Shown: positions 1 to 9,866, counted from the stretch's first letter. The stretch: DNA of 64,000 nt from Flavipsychrobacter stenotrophus (GCF_002954265.1 NZ_PPSL01000003.1:1-64000), one strand, 5' to 3'. The notes: generated from the letters alone by a model not told the origin. Translations and numbers: made by a program.

Positions 1-144
1 CATTGCGAACAGGCTTAATGCCCAATGACAAACCTCAGTCTTGTTCTTTACCCCTTTTCTTCTGCAATGATTCAATACCTAAATTATCTCTATTTACTTG
101 CTATTGCAAACATAGGATGACCCAACTGTTGCGGTTTACAGGTG

Positions 145-1554
145 CTATGCACCAACAAAAAGTTTGCCGGGGTTGAGGATGCCATTGCGGTCGAAAACGT
201 GTTTTATTTGCTTCATGAGCATGGTCTGGGTGTCGTTGAAGGCGATGTCCATATATTCCTTTTGTACAAGGCCAATGCCATGCTCGCCGGAGATGGTGCC
301 GCCAAGGCGAACCACCTCTTTGAACAGTTCACGAATGCCGAGTGTTAGTTTGCCGTTCCAATCTTCATCGCTCATTGTTCCCTTTACAATATTCACATGC
401 AGGTTGCCATCGCCGGCATGGCCGTAGCATACGCTCTGGAAGCCGTATTCAGCACCAATTCGCTTAATGATCTGCAATAATTCCGGCAGTTCGGCACGAG
501 GGACTACGGTGTCTTCTTCTTTGTATATGGAGTTGCTCTTTACTGCTTCGCCCACTTTGCGGCGGAGGGTCCACAGCATATTTTTTTGTTCGGCACTGTC
601 AGCAAAGAGTACTTCGCCAATATCGAATTTTTGAACGATCTCAGAGATGGCTTCCGCATCGCGGTAGAGCTCGTCCATATGGTTGCCATCTACCTCTATG
701 AGCAGGTGGGCTGCAATATCTTCGGGCAGGTGTACACCAGTACTTTGTGTAAATTTCATAGACCATTCCAGTGCATCGCGCTCCATGAACTCTAATGCCG
801 AAGGTGTATAGCCACCCAGGAATATGGCGTTGACTGCGGCGCAAGCCTCAAATGCAGAACGAAAAGGGACCAATAAGGTAAGGTCGTGTTTTACTGCGGG
901 TATCAGCCTCAATACAATTTTTGTGATGATGCCCAGCGTGCCCTCGCTACCTACTATCAACTGTGTGAGGTTATAGCCGGTGGCATTCTTTAATACATTG
1001 GCTCCTGTCCATATGATGTTACCATCGGGCAGTACTAACTCTATATTGAGCACGTAGTCTTTTACCACGCCGTACTTAACGGCTCGTGGTCCACCGCTGT
1101 TTTCGGATACGTTGCCCCCAATAAAGCAAGAGCCTTTGCTGGCGGGGTCGGGTGGGTAGAAGAGTCCTTCTGCTTTAAGGTGTTCCTGCAGCTCCTGAGT
1201 GATAACACCGGGCTCAGTAGTTACCTGAAAATTGCGCTTGTCAACATATAGTATTTTGTTGAAGCGTTTCATATCGAGCACCACGCCACCATAAACGGGT
1301 AGTGCGCCTCCACTAAGCCCTGTGCCTGCACCACGGGCGGTTACAGGTATCAGCTGTTGATTACAATAGGCCATTATTGTGCTTACCTCGGCAGTAGTGC
1401 CTGGTTGCAACACTATCTCGGGCAGGTAACGCAAATCTTCGGTATGATCTCCCGAGCAACGTTCAAGGTGCTCGGTGTCGGTCATAACGTAGCGAGTATC
1501 CAATATCGTTTGGAAGTGCTCAATATCTTCTTTGGTTATTTTCTTGAAAGACAT
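145..1554 (-). CDS. FAD-linked oxidase, GlcD / D-lactate dehydrogenase type
   Basis: Flavoprotein of 469 aa that probably oxidises a 2-hydroxy acid such as glycolate or D-lactate to the 2-oxo acid. The N-terminal FAD_binding_4 (PCMH) domain has the pyrophosphate loop RGAGTGLSGGA (about residues 73-83) and SEGTLGIITK (about 205). The C-terminal FAD-oxidase domain has YGHAGDGNLHVN and SGEHGIG. I start at 1554 (MSFKKITKED), because the 30 residues in front read as untranslated leader and TACCTTTA, one base off the Bacteroidota -7 box, sits 4 nt upstream of this ATG. There is no glcE/glcF partner nearby, so it is a stand-alone enzyme. The family is secure; the substrate is not known. Confidence 0.9.
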   Translation of the reverse strand: MSFKKITKEDIEHFQTILDTRYVMTDTEHLERCSGDHTEDLRYLPEIVLQPGTTAEVSTIMAYCNQQLIPVTARGAGTGLSGGALPVYGGVVLDMKRFNKILYVDKRNFQVTTEPGVITQELQEHLKAEGLFYPPDPASKGSCFIGGNVSENSGGPRAVKYGVVKDYVLNIELVLPDGNIIWTGANVLKNATGYNLTQLIVGSEGTLGIITKIVLRLIPAVKHDLTLLVPFRSAFEACAAVNAIFLGGYTPSALEFMERDALEWSMKFTQSTGVHLPEDIAAHLLIEVDGNHMDELYRDAEAISEIVQKFDIGEVLFADSAEQKNMLWTLRRKVGEAVKSNSIYKEEDTVVPRAELPELLQIIKRIGAEYGFQSVCYGHAGDGNLHVNIVKGTMSDEDWNGKLTLGIRELFKEVVRLGGTISGEHGIGLVQKEYMDIAFNDTQTMLMKQIKHVFDRNGILNPGKLFVGA

Positions 1555-1678
1555 GCTGTAAAGGTAATGAGAGATTAGGTGCTGACGACTTACCTGCCGG
1601 GAATTGGTATTATGTTTATACAAATGCCGGTGCGGGGAAATCAATTTCCGATATTAGCAAAGAGCACTGAGAGTTGCT

Positions 1679-3706
1679 TTACACTGCCACTTTCTTTACC
1701 CTTGCCAATAACCACGTCTCAACAGCCAGCATCAATACAGCCAATAGCACGCATACTTTCCAAAGGGGGAAATTGCTGACGGCTGATTCTTTAAGGCTGC
1801 CGCCCTTTGTGACATCAGGCCACTTAATATTATCACCTTTCCATTCGCTTTTCAGGGTGCTGATGTTTTTATATTCCAAAACTGATTCGCGCTTGTCCTG
1901 GTTAAGTGCCACATCTGTAGTATCACCCTCTGCTGCTGCCAGCTGGTAAAATCCGGGTACCTGCACTGCCTGATCCATAAACACATCGAGCCCCGCACCG
2001 TTAGGGCGCTGCGGCGGGATCACATCAACATTTTTTGCGAGCACATGCATCGTATTTCTTTCCGACACATTGTTAATCGGCAGATATATAGCCTGCTGCG
2101 ATCCGCTGGTTACAGCGTAAATATTGCTGCTGCCACTCTGCATGGCCATCTGGTAAAGGAATGGCGCAAAAAAGTAGCTGCCGGGGAAATTGCCACTCTG
2201 GAGATCGGCACTGGTAGCGCAGATATACAACTGACCCTTACCCGGTGTATAACGCGCAAATAGTGGATCACCATTACGGAAGCTCAGTACAGACTGCTGG
2301 TTAGCGTTCAGTCCTGCGGAAATGCTGTAGTGCCAGTTGGCCACGGGCAACTGCACATTGTCCGGTATTTTCTCAAAAAGGTCTTTTACCAATGCACTAC
2401 CCTGCTGCAGTGAGCTGGCTGCCTGCACTGCGGTGTCGATACCATTGATGCGTATATCGCCTGATTGCTTCAAACCCTCATTGATAGCTTCAAAATTGTT
2501 GGTCTTGCCGGGGAATATACAAATGCTCTGCCCTCTCGACAATGCATCACTAACCGCTTTGCCAAGGTTTGCATCCATGCGCGTAATGCCATTCAGGATG
2601 ACGAGGTTATAGCTGTTCCATTCTTTTGGTGCATTATTTACATCCAGTTGGTTCAACCTGAAACCTTCATACGCCCTGAAAGCCGCTTGCAGATAGGGAT
2701 TGGCCTGGCCCTCATTCAGCACAAGTATAGAAAAATTTGAAGCGCTGCGCGCTGTAATGCGGAAGGTGTCGTCAAAACGCATCACGACATCATTGAGTGT
2801 CAGCTGTATCTGTTGCCAGTTAGCATTGTTTACCTGGAAGCTAAGCGTATCTATACTTTCTTTTTTATCTTTAAAATTGAGTGTAGCAGCGCTCTTTACC
2901 TGGCCGTTTATGCTTAGTTGCAATACCACTGCGTCTTTAGCTTCCTTGCCACTAAGGCGTGTATGTACGATCAGACTATTGTTCTTTCCGGTTTGTAGCA
3001 CAGGCATAGCCAGGTAGGCAGTATCTATATATATATCCTGCACTTCGTCGGCCTGTACCGGCATGCCATAGAAGGTAATGTTCTTCATCATGGCTTTGTC
3101 GGGTGTTGCCGGGAAAGCGTTTTGCTGAAAGTCGGAATAGTAGAAAAGGTCACCACCTTTGGTTGCTTCATTCTGCACCATACTCTGGGCAGTGGCAACC
3201 ACCTGTGCAATTGTCTTTGTTCCCGCAGTTACATCCAGTGCGTTAATAGCCGCAAATACCTTGTCCGCAGGCTCAGAGCGGTAGCTCATTGGCTTGTCGT
3301 TGGTGAGCAATATAAAGCGGGTGCCGGGTGCGGCGGTGCGCACCTGGCGGGCAGCGTCTTCTTTAGCTATATCCAGCATTGTACGTGCGCCTTTCTTTAC
3401 GCTCATGCTGTAAGAGTTGTCTATATAGATGATCTGCGTGCGGTTGCCCTTATCTGTAGCGTTAGAAGTATTAAAGAAAGGCTGTGCGAATGCCAGTATC
3501 AGAAACAACAGAAACAGCAAACGCATGGCCAGCAATGCCTTATATCTTACCTGGCTTTGCTTCTGACTGTTCAGCTGAATGTCTTTTAAGAAACGGGTAT
3601 GCGGAAACATCACCGTCTTGTACTTACGCAGGTTGAACAGGTGTATCAGTATAGGTATGGCCAGGGCCGCCCCTGCCGTTAAAAAAAGCGGATATAAAAA
3701 ACTCAC
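1679..3706 (-). CDS. BatA-type membrane protein with von Willebrand A domain
   Basis: About 675 aa. The N-terminus is the BatA (aerotolerance regulator) hairpin: a membrane segment, the conserved LIHLFNLRKYK region, then a second hydrophobic segment near residue 60. A VWA-like domain follows with a MIDAS-type DNSYS (DxSxS). A single membrane anchor lies at the extreme C-terminus (VCVLLAVLMLAVETWLLA). I choose the GTG at 3706 (VSFLYPLFLTAG) because family members begin at this point and a perfect TATATTTG box ends 4 nt before it; an in-frame ATG lies 9 codons upstream at 3733. Bat proteins usually come with a MoxR ATPase, which is absent here. The family is clear; the cellular role is only partly understood. 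Confidence 0.85.
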   Translation of the reverse strand: MSFLYPLFLTAGAALAIPILIHLFNLRKYKTVMFPHTRFLKDIQLNSQKQSQVRYKALLAMRLLFLLFLILAFAQPFFNTSNATDKGNRTQIIYIDNSYSMSVKKGARTMLDIAKEDAARQVRTAAPGTRFILLTNDKPMSYRSEPADKVFAAINALDVTAGTKTIAQVVATAQSMVQNEATKGGDLFYYSDFQQNAFPATPDKAMMKNITFYGMPVQADEVQDIYIDTAYLAMPVLQTGKNNSLIVHTRLSGKEAKDAVVLQLSINGQVKSAATLNFKDKKESIDTLSFQVNNANWQQIQLTLNDVVMRFDDTFRITARSASNFSILVLNEGQANPYLQAAFRAYEGFRLNQLDVNNAPKEWNSYNLVILNGITRMDANLGKAVSDALSRGQSICIFPGKTNNFEAINEGLKQSGDIRINGIDTAVQAASSLQQGSALVKDLFEKIPDNVQLPVANWHYSISAGLNANQQSVLSFRNGDPLFARYTPGKGQLYICATSADLQSGNFPGSYFFAPFLYQMAMQSGSSNIYAVTSGSQQAIYLPINNVSERNTMHVLAKNVDVIPPQRPNGAGLDVFMDQAVQVPGFYQLAAAEGDTTDVALNQDKRESVLEYKNISTLKSEWKGDNIKWPDVTKGGSLKESAVSNFPLWKVCVLLAVLMLAVETWLLARVKKVAV

Positions 3707-3710
3707 CGAA

Positions 3711-3718
3711 CAAATATA
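3711..3718 (-). promoter_or_regulatory. -7 promoter box TATATTTG for the BatA-like gene
   Basis: Perfect match to the Bacteroidota TAnnTTTG box on the minus strand. It ends 4 nt before the GTG at 3706, so the transcript is probably leaderless. Confidence 0.55.
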
Positions 3719-3881
3719 AGTTAATGTAAGCAATGACCGCCCACGGCTGGAGGTTATAGGTTTGTTAGAGTTTTTGGAGCCGCCCCAATGAGCAATAAGC
3801 CTGTTATTTTATTAATGTAAATATTTGCCTGGTGGCACGATATTGCCGTAACTTAACCGTTAATCATAAAAACAACACATC

Positions 3882-4232
3882 ATGACAATCCAGGTAAGTA
3901 CAGACCACAATATTGAGGGTAGTGAGAGACTGAACGCACATGTAAAAGATGTAGTAACTGCATCATTAGGCAGGCATACCGAGCATATAACAAGAGTAGA
4001 CGTTCACTTTAGCGATGAAAATGGCAACAAAAGCGGTGTAGACGATAAGAAATGCGTACTTGAAGCACATATGGAACGCCAGCAACCTGTTGTAGCGACC
4101 AGCCATGCCGGAACAACAGAACAAGCATTAGAGATGGCAATCGAAAAGGTAAAACACTCATTAGAAACAATAATAGGGAAAATGCGCCAACACGACAGAA
4201 CAGCAAAAGATCAATTAATTGATATGCAATAG
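3882..4232 (+). CDS. hpf: Ribosome hibernation-promoting factor, HPF/RaiA family (short form)
   Basis: A 116-aa protein with the single S30AE domain (beta-alpha-beta-beta-beta-alpha). MTIQVSTDHNIEGSERL is the first strand and helix, ITRVDVHFSDENG the second strand, and the EQALEMAIEKVKHSLETII helix follows. It lacks the dimerising C-terminal domain of long HPF. Members bind the 30S subunit between head and body in stationary phase and block translation. It is monocistronic and ends at a strong hairpin terminator. Family assignment is good; the HPF versus RaiA (YfiA) subtype cannot be settled by eye. Confidence 0.85.
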   Translation: MTIQVSTDHNIEGSERLNAHVKDVVTASLGRHTEHITRVDVHFSDENGNKSGVDDKKCVLEAHMERQQPVVATSHAGTTEQALEMAIEKVKHSLETIIGKMRQHDRTAKDQLIDMQ

Positions 4233-4253
4233 TCCGCAAACACACACATGAAC

Positions 4254-4291
4254 AGAAAGGCTTCCCTTACATATAAATGGGAAGCCTTTCT
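4254..4291 (+). terminator. Rho-independent terminator after hpf
   Basis: Near-perfect 13-bp inverted repeat (AGAAAGGCTTCCC / GGGAAGCCTTTCT) with a 12-nt AT loop, then a T-rich stretch. Confidence 0.8.
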
Positions 4292-4473
4292 CATTTTACA
4301 TTACATAAGGTGGAAATTAAGAACTTGGCTATGCCGATACTGAGCTATAAAATGGTTGTGCGCACCAATGCCGCCACTGTGGCTATTCCTGCCACATTAA
4401 CATTCGGCATTTGTTTTTATCTGGGGAAAACACAGAACTTTTTTATTTCTTTGCAGTACAATAACAAACTCCA

Positions 4474-5184
4474 ATGCTCCCAAAATACAGACGCATCCTT
4501 TTAAAGCTCTCCGGCGAATCGCTGATGGGCACACGTAACTATGGTATTGACCCGCAAATGCTGGATCAGTATGCAAAAGAAATAAAAGAGATCACTAATA
4601 TCGGTGTTCAGGTAGCAGTAGTAATAGGCGGTGGTAATATATACCGCGGTATGAACGAGCACGAAACAGGTATAGAGCGTGCACAGGGCGACTATATGGG
4701 TATGCTGGCAACAGTTATCAATGGTATGGCCTTGCAGGCTGCGCTGGATAAGGTAGGTGTAAGCACCCGCCTGCAGAGTGCTATTAAGATGGAGCAGGTA
4801 GCAGAACCATACATTCGCCGCAGGGCTATGCGCCACCTTGAAAAAGGCCGTGTAGTAATATTTGGTGCAGGTACAGGTAACCCTTACTTCACTACAGATA
4901 CTGCAGGCTCACTGAGAGCGATTGAAATAAAGGCAGATGTTATTCTTAAGGGAACGCGTGTAGATGGTATCTACTCTGCAGATCCTGAAAAAGATCCAAC
5001 AGCTACCCGCTACGAAACATTGTCTTTTGCAGATGTGATCAGCCAGAACCTTAAGGTAATGGATATGACGGCATTTACCCTTTGCCAGGAGAATGATTTG
5101 CCGATCATAGTTTTTGACATGAACCGTACCGGCAACCTACTGAACGTGGTTACAGGCAAGCATGTGGGCACACTGGTTAGCTAA
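4474..5184 (+). CDS. pyrH: UMP kinase
   Basis: UMP kinase of 236 aa, the usual length for bacterial PyrH, which phosphorylates UMP to UDP with ATP in pyrimidine synthesis. It has the amino-acid kinase fold: N-terminal [13 protein letters not shown] phosphate-binding strand and loop, [32 protein letters not shown] (UMP/ATP site), and [17 protein letters not shown]. The start at 4474 gives the expected short [17 protein letters not shown]-terminus. Many bacteria place pyrH with tsf and frr; here it stands alone between hpf and a convergent small secreted protein gene and has its own terminator. Confidence 0.97.
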   Translation: MLPKYRRILLKLSGESLMGTRNYGIDPQMLDQYAKEIKEITNIGVQVAVVIGGGNIYRGMNEHETGIERAQGDYMGMLATVINGMALQAALDKVGVSTRLQSAIKMEQVAEPYIRRRAMRHLEKGRVVIFGAGTGNPYFTTDTAGSLRAIEIKADVILKGTRVDGIYSADPEKDPTATRYETLSFADVISQNLKVMDMTAFTLCQENDLPIIVFDMNRTGNLLNVVTGKHVGTLVS

Positions 5185-5202
5185 GCAACAAACTATTTAT
5201 TT

Positions 5203-5235
5203 AAAAAGCATCAACATAAAATGTTGGTGCTTTTT
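5203..5235 (+). terminator. Rho-independent terminator after pyrH
   Basis: AAAAAGCATCAACA pairs with TGTTGGTGCTTTTT around a 5-nt AT loop, with a T-run on the plus strand and an A-run on the other side. Confidence 0.8.
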
Positions 5236-5321
5236 ATTTTGGCCAGCGATCGTACCGGATAAATGAAACAGCAAAGGCGACCATCAGGCCGCCTTTGCGC
5301 AAATATCAAATAAGAGATCAA

Positions 5322-5756
5322 TTATCTTTTACCACCTTTCTTAGGTTCCAGCTTAGGCATAATTGTTTCCAATGCTATCATTGTGTCTTCTGCAGGCGGA
5401 TTTGCTGTGTAGTTGATCTGTACACTTTTCTTTACATCAATGTTATAAACCAAGGCTACCTTATCTGTAGGATATATAAACTTTACAAAGTAAAGACCGG
5501 GTTGCAGGCCATTAGTTTCATAATTACCCATCATATCTGTAATGCCTGAAGCAATAATGGTAGAATCGGGTTTGTAAACAAATGCCTTTACGCCTCTTAC
5601 CGGCTTGTTACTGGCATCTCTGAGTGTGCCGTAAATGGTAGTTTTATCAGGATCGCCGGGCTTATGTACCGGGCTTTTTTTAGTTGCAGAAGCGGTTTGT
5701 CCAAATGAGGCGCTGAATACAAACAGACATACAGATAGTGTAGCTATTAATTTCAT
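5322..5756 (-). CDS. Small secreted protein with carboxypeptidase-regulatory-like domain
   Basis: A 144-aa protein. Signal peptide MKLIATLSVCLFVFSASFGQ with cleavage after the GQ typical of this phylum, a short basic Pro/Lys linker, then one CarboxypepD_reg/Cna-B-like beta-sandwich (TIYGTLRDASNKPVRGVKAF ... GNYETNGLQPGLYFVKF). The C-terminus is basic (KLEPKKGGKR). This fold often forms the N-terminal extension of TonB receptors; here it stands alone, probably periplasmic or surface exposed. Convergent with pyrH. No specific function can be assigned. Confidence 0.75.
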   Translation of the reverse strand: MKLIATLSVCLFVFSASFGQTASATKKSPVHKPGDPDKTTIYGTLRDASNKPVRGVKAFVYKPDSTIIASGITDMMGNYETNGLQPGLYFVKFIYPTDKVALVYNIDVKKSVQINYTANPPAEDTMIALETIMPKLEPKKGGKR

Positions 5757-5983
5757 ACTTATTGCTCTGGTTTTTTTATACGATTAAATGTAAGCATTAT
5801 TCTAAAATTATAATAACATCTGTGTCAATGACGCTAATTATCTTAATAAAATTATGCGTTTTCGTGCTTTTTCTGCACTGATAGCCATGGTTTTACAACA
5901 ATGATCTATTATTAACCGTGAGTTACAGAAAGCCAAATATTATATTATAATAACAATAACATGCATTTCTCCTGCTGAATTTT

Positions 5984-5991
5984 TACTTTTG
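5984..5991 (+). promoter_or_regulatory. -7 promoter box TACTTTTG for the flippase gene
   Basis: Perfect TAnnTTTG match 37 nt upstream of the ATG at 6029. The preceding 5757-5983 stretch is AT-rich with no gene seen. Confidence 0.5.
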
Positions 5992-6028
5992 AACATTGCC
6001 GCTACGCGGCAACATCTTACACACATAA

Positions 6029-7540
6029 ATGGCATCACTCAAAAAACTTGCAGGACAAACACTCTGGTATGGCGTAAGCAATATAGCGGCCAAACTGCTC
6101 AATCAACTTCTTACCCCACTTATTACCTATATGCTCAATAAGCCTGCCGGCATGGTTGACTATGGTAATTTCAGTACCCTATATGCATTTATATCGTTTA
6201 TTAATGTAGTATATACCTATGGTATGGAAACAGCCTACTTCAGGTTCTCCTCTGCAGGTGAAGATCAGAAGAAGTTGTTTCAGACCACTTTTACGTCATT
6301 ACTGGTTACTTCAATAGTATTAAGCACCATACTCATCGGTTTCAGAGGGCCAATAGCGGAGTATGCGGGAGTGGGAGTGCATTCTGAGTATATAACATGG
6401 TGTGTATTGATACTGGCCATCGATACCATGGCGGCCATTCCTTTTGCACGCCTGCGGCAGGAAGAACGGCCCCGCAAATATGCATTTGTACGACTGTCCG
6501 GTATCGTGGTCAATATAATCCTTACGTTCTTCTTTATTGCCTATAGTCCTCGCTTTGTTGCTGAGCATCCGGGCAATGCATATGCCATCTGGTATAAACA
6601 GAACACCAATGTCGGTTTCCTTATCATCGCCAATCTTACACAAGCGGCTGTAACATTCCTTCTGCTATACAAGGAATGGCTTGGGTATCGGTTTCGATTT
6701 GATAAAGAACTGTGGAAGAGACTGCTTACCTATAGTGCCCCAATGGTGATAGTGGGCCTTGGAGGAATGGTCAATGAGACGATAGACCGTATAATGCTGC
6801 CTCATTTGTATGGTAGCAGGATACAGGGCACAATAGAAACATCGATCTATGCCGCCAATTATAAAATAGCCATTTTCATTACTCTGTTTATTACCGCGTT
6901 CAGAATGTCTGCCGAGCCATTTTTCTTCAATCAGGCGGCAGATAAAAATGCCCCTAACACATATGCCCGTGTGATGAAGTGGTTTGTTATAATACTTTGT
7001 TGTGCGTTTCTATCCACAGCCTTATTTCTTGATGGCATAAAGTACTATGTGGGACCCGCATTCAGGAATGAACGGTCTTTGGGTATCGTGCCTATTTTGC
7101 TGGCTGCCAATGTGTGCCTGGGTATTTACTACAATCTGTCGGTATGGTATAAGATAACAGACCGTATGCGCATGGGCATGTACATAACACTTATGGGTGC
7201 TGCAATAACGCTGGTGAGCAATACATTGCTTATTCCAAAGTATGGTATGTATGCCTGTGCCTGGACCACCTTTGCGGCCTATTTCAGCATGATGGTGGTT
7301 TCCTACTTACTTGGTCAGAGATACTTCCCTGTGCCATACAATATGAAAAAGCTGCTCTCTTATCTTGGCGTAATGGCGATCATGTTTTTCACGCAAAAGC
7401 TGGTTGGTCATTTCACGGAGAGCTTGATCGTTCGCCTCACATCAGCTACCGTGTTGATGCTGATGTTCCTGCGAATGGTAGTTGCCGTGGAAAAGGAAGA
7501 GTTAAAAGGAATGCCGGTTATAGGCAAGTATCTGAAATAA
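6029..7540 (+). CDS. Wzx/MATE-type polysaccharide flippase
   Basis: Integral membrane protein of 503 aa with about 12-14 hydrophobic segments throughout and the opening typical of polysaccharide_synt (MOP superfamily) proteins (LAGQTLWYGVSNIAAKLLNQ). Members flip lipid-linked glycans or O-antigen units across the inner membrane. Conserved features include YGMETAYFRFSS and a central MIVVGLGGMVNETIDRIMLP. The gene is alone, not in a glycan cluster, but manC (GDP-mannose supply) is 400 bp away, so a role in surface polysaccharide export is plausible. The substrate is unknown. Confidence 0.85.
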   Translation: MASLKKLAGQTLWYGVSNIAAKLLNQLLTPLITYMLNKPAGMVDYGNFSTLYAFISFINVVYTYGMETAYFRFSSAGEDQKKLFQTTFTSLLVTSIVLSTILIGFRGPIAEYAGVGVHSEYITWCVLILAIDTMAAIPFARLRQEERPRKYAFVRLSGIVVNIILTFFFIAYSPRFVAEHPGNAYAIWYKQNTNVGFLIIANLTQAAVTFLLLYKEWLGYRFRFDKELWKRLLTYSAPMVIVGLGGMVNETIDRIMLPHLYGSRIQGTIETSIYAANYKIAIFITLFITAFRMSAEPFFFNQAADKNAPNTYARVMKWFVIILCCAFLSTALFLDGIKYYVGPAFRNERSLGIVPILLAANVCLGIYYNLSVWYKITDRMRMGMYITLMGAAITLVSNTLLIPKYGMYACAWTTFAAYFSMMVVSYLLGQRYFPVPYNMKKLLSYLGVMAIMFFTQKLVGHFTESLIVRLTSATVLMLMFLRMVVAVEKEELKGMPVIGKYLK

Positions 7541-7560
7541 CTTGTTTACAGATTATCTCC

Positions 7561-7803
7561 TTACAAACCGCAATCGTGCATATAGTTGAGGCCGCCTGTT
7601 GCGTTATAATTGGCTGCTTCTGAAGAGCACTTTTTGCGGGCCTGTGCTCTCGTTACACTGGAATAAGGAAATATTACGTTGCTCTGCGAATACGCATGGT
7701 TTTGCAGCCGGGTATCTAATGTGCAGGTGCAAGTGTAGTTTTTTTTGCAAGATAAGAAAGCAGTACAAAAGGCGAGGACAACAACATGAAATAGGGTTTT
7801 CAT
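7561..7803 (-). CDS. Small lipoprotein, unknown function
   Basis: An 80-aa protein with a lipoprotein signal (MKTLFHVVVLAFCTAFLSCK; lipobox FLSC, Cys19). The mature part is short and has further Cys residues (YTCTC, KKCSS, MHDCGL), which may form disulfides. It lies between the flippase (convergent) and manC (same strand, 138 bp away, separated by a hairpin). Not recognised beyond being a probable lipoprotein of a common small Bacteroidota type. Confidence 0.6.
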   Translation of the reverse strand: MKTLFHVVVLAFCTAFLSCKKNYTCTCTLDTRLQNHAYSQSNVIFPYSSVTRAQARKKCSSEAANYNATGGLNYMHDCGL

Positions 7804-7906
7804 ATTTGTTAGTTTAAGAGGGTTCAGGATATAAACGGGATAGGTGTTTTTTTATTTTGTATATCAGGGCGCTATTCCAATCAGGGAACAGAATCATATT
7901 AGAACG

Positions 7907-7936
7907 AGAAAGGGTTGCCATGTGGCAACCCTTTCT
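7907..7936 (-). terminator. Hairpin after manC
   Basis: Perfect 14-bp inverted repeat AGAAAGGGTTGCCA / TGGCAACCCTTTCT with a 2-nt loop just beyond the manC stop. The T-tract on either side is weak, so it may act as a terminator or as an mRNA 3' end stabiliser. Confidence 0.6.
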
Positions 7937-7941
7937 AATTA

Positions 7942-9027
7942 CTATAAATACTTATCTCCTTTATTCCGTTTCACTTCCGCTACATATTCCTTTATCTGCT
8001 GTTCGCGGCTGCGCTCGCAGATCATCAAAACATCGGGGGTGTCAATGACAATGAACTTTTCGAGGCCCTGAACAACCAGTAGTTTGTCTTCAGGCATTTT
8101 GATCATGCACTCGCTGGCATCAATGACCATTACATTAGATCCCAATACGGCATTGCCCAGGTAGTCTTTCTGTGCATTGTCGTAAGCCGACTCCCATGTG
8201 CCGAGGTCGCACCAGCCGAAGTAAGATGGGATAACGTATACATTACGCGCCTTTTCCATGATACCATAGTCTATAGAGATATTGGTGCAATGCGGGTACA
8301 GTTTCACCATAGCCTCATATTCAGCCGGTGTATTATACTGGTTAGTTGCCTGGCTGAACACCTCATGCATTTCGGGCATGTGTTGCGCCAATGCTTCCAT
8401 TATTGTCTGTACATTCCATACAAAGATGCCGGAGTTCCAGAGGAAGTCGCCGCTTTTCAGGAAGGTTTGTGCCAGCTCAAGCGTAGGTTTTTCTGTAAAT
8501 GTGCGTACACGGTGCGCCTTATCCAGCTCTTCTTCAGTATCGTACTGAATATAACCATAGCCTGTGTCGGGGCGGGTAGGCTTTATGCCCAGAGTAAGCA
8601 GGCACTTATGGTGCGCTACAAAATCAAGGGCATCATGTGCTGTGCGCTCAAATGCGTGCTCGTCCATGATCAGATGATCGGCCGGAGACATAATGATATT
8701 AGCATTGGGGTTCAATGCCATTATTTTATGCGCGAAGTAAGCAGCGCATGGTGCTGTATTCTTTCTTGATGGCTCGGCAATGATGTTGGCATCGTCTACC
8801 TCAGGTATCTGCGACTTTAATGTGCCGATATACTGTTCATTGGTAATGAAGTAGATATTTTCTTTGGGGCAGATATGCTTAAAGCGATTGTAAGTCCACT
8901 GTATCAGCGAGCGGCCGGTACCCAGCAGGTCGAGGAACTGCTTAGGTAAATGCGTACGGCTTTCGGGCCAGAAACGACTACCGATACCACCGGCCATTAT
9001 TGCAACGTAATTATTCTGTATGCTCAT
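7942..9027 (-). CDS. manC: Mannose-1-phosphate guanylyltransferase
   Basis: GDP-mannose pyrophosphorylase of 361 aa, making GDP-mannose from GTP and mannose-1-phosphate for surface glycans. It has the signature AIMAGGIGSRFWPESR followed by LPKQFLDLLG, plus GDFLWNSGIFVW and the sugar-binding FGWCDLGTWES. The length fits the short monofunctional form without the C-terminal isomerase domain of AlgA-type enzymes. Start at 9027 gives a short MSIQNNYVAIMAGG leader, as in relatives. Transcribed alone and toward the small lipoprotein gene. Confidence 0.93.
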   Translation of the reverse strand: MSIQNNYVAIMAGGIGSRFWPESRTHLPKQFLDLLGTGRSLIQWTYNRFKHICPKENIYFITNEQYIGTLKSQIPEVDDANIIAEPSRKNTAPCAAYFAHKIMALNPNANIIMSPADHLIMDEHAFERTAHDALDFVAHHKCLLTLGIKPTRPDTGYGYIQYDTEEELDKAHRVRTFTEKPTLELAQTFLKSGDFLWNSGIFVWNVQTIMEALAQHMPEMHEVFSQATNQYNTPAEYEAMVKLYPHCTNISIDYGIMEKARNVYVIPSYFGWCDLGTWESAYDNAQKDYLGNAVLGSNVMVIDASECMIKMPEDKLLVVQGLEKFIVIDTPDVLMICERSREQQIKEYVAEVKRNKGDKYL

Positions 9028-9213
9028 AATAAAAATTCACTATTCAATGCCAAAATTGGCTATGATCGTGCACAAACAATTGCGCAACGCCTTCTAAGAG
9101 GGTATAAAAATAGGATAATCAGCGGATTTATGGACTACCCGCCAATCCAGAAGGGTAATTTAATAAACCGTTGTTTTACCTACACGTGGCTAATGATTAA
9201 TTAGCTGCTATTT

Positions 9214-9822
9214 TTATTTATCCCAATATGGTGCAGGATCAACATTAATCTCATTTCTCCTCATTATGAAAATCTCCTTAATGGCAGGCACATTATCTTC
9301 GACATTATATAAAAATGTTACATTATCTAACCTGCTTTTCGAACTTTTGTGTCTCATCGTTATTGTCGGGTAATTATGATAATAGCTGAGTTTGTCGAGC
9401 CTGATAATGTTGTACGATTTGTCTTTAGGCACATCCTTATAACTATTAACAACAACCCAATTCCTGTTGTTTATGCGGCAGCTGCATTCAGGGGTGAAGA
9501 AGCGAAGCGTGTCAATGATCAGGTTTTCGCTAGCTAAATAAAATAATGAGTCATGCCTGGAATGCGTTATTTGTGAGATATTCGGAAGATGTATTATGCT
9601 GTCTAATTCCCGGTCATTGAGATACGCATCTTTTGCCTTTATTTCCCCGCCAGCAAAAAAGACCTTGTCGTCGGAAACCAACGAACTGATTTCGAGATTT
9701 GTTCTTTCCGTATCGATCCTGAGGATGATCTCGTTGAGTATCCTGCAGTTAAAAGGCCGCTCCTGACCAGCAGCACCCAGAGAAATCATTAAATAAAATG
9801 CGACTATTAGTGTTTTCACCAT
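9214..9822 (-). CDS. Secreted protein of unknown function
   Basis: A 202-aa protein. Signal peptide MVKTLIVAFYLMISLGAAGQ, then a soluble mixed alpha/beta sequence with no motif I recognise; two Cys lie in ECSCRINNRNW. It is flanked by manC and nfu on the same strand but with gaps over 150 bp, so probably separate transcripts. TGATTTTG, one base off the -7 box, lies about 9 nt before the start. No function assigned. Confidence 0.6.
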   Translation of the reverse strand: MVKTLIVAFYLMISLGAAGQERPFNCRILNEIILRIDTERTNLEISSLVSDDKVFFAGGEIKAKDAYLNDRELDSIIHLPNISQITHSRHDSLFYLASENLIIDTLRFFTPECSCRINNRNWVVVNSYKDVPKDKSYNIIRLDKLSYYHNYPTITMRHKSSKSRLDNVTFLYNVEDNVPAIKEIFIMRRNEINVDPAPYWDK

Positions 9823-9866
9823 ATAAATTTACAAAATCACTGGCGCTTAAATAATCCCAAAATGAA

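Noticed and set aside
1-144. Possible gene at the left edge
   Set aside because: No clear coding sequence is visible before the FAD oxidase stop at 145; only AT-rich intergenic DNA is seen.
3122-3589. 155-codon frame antisense to the BatA-like gene
   Set aside because: Cys- and His-rich low-quality translation, lies wholly inside a well supported gene on the other strand.
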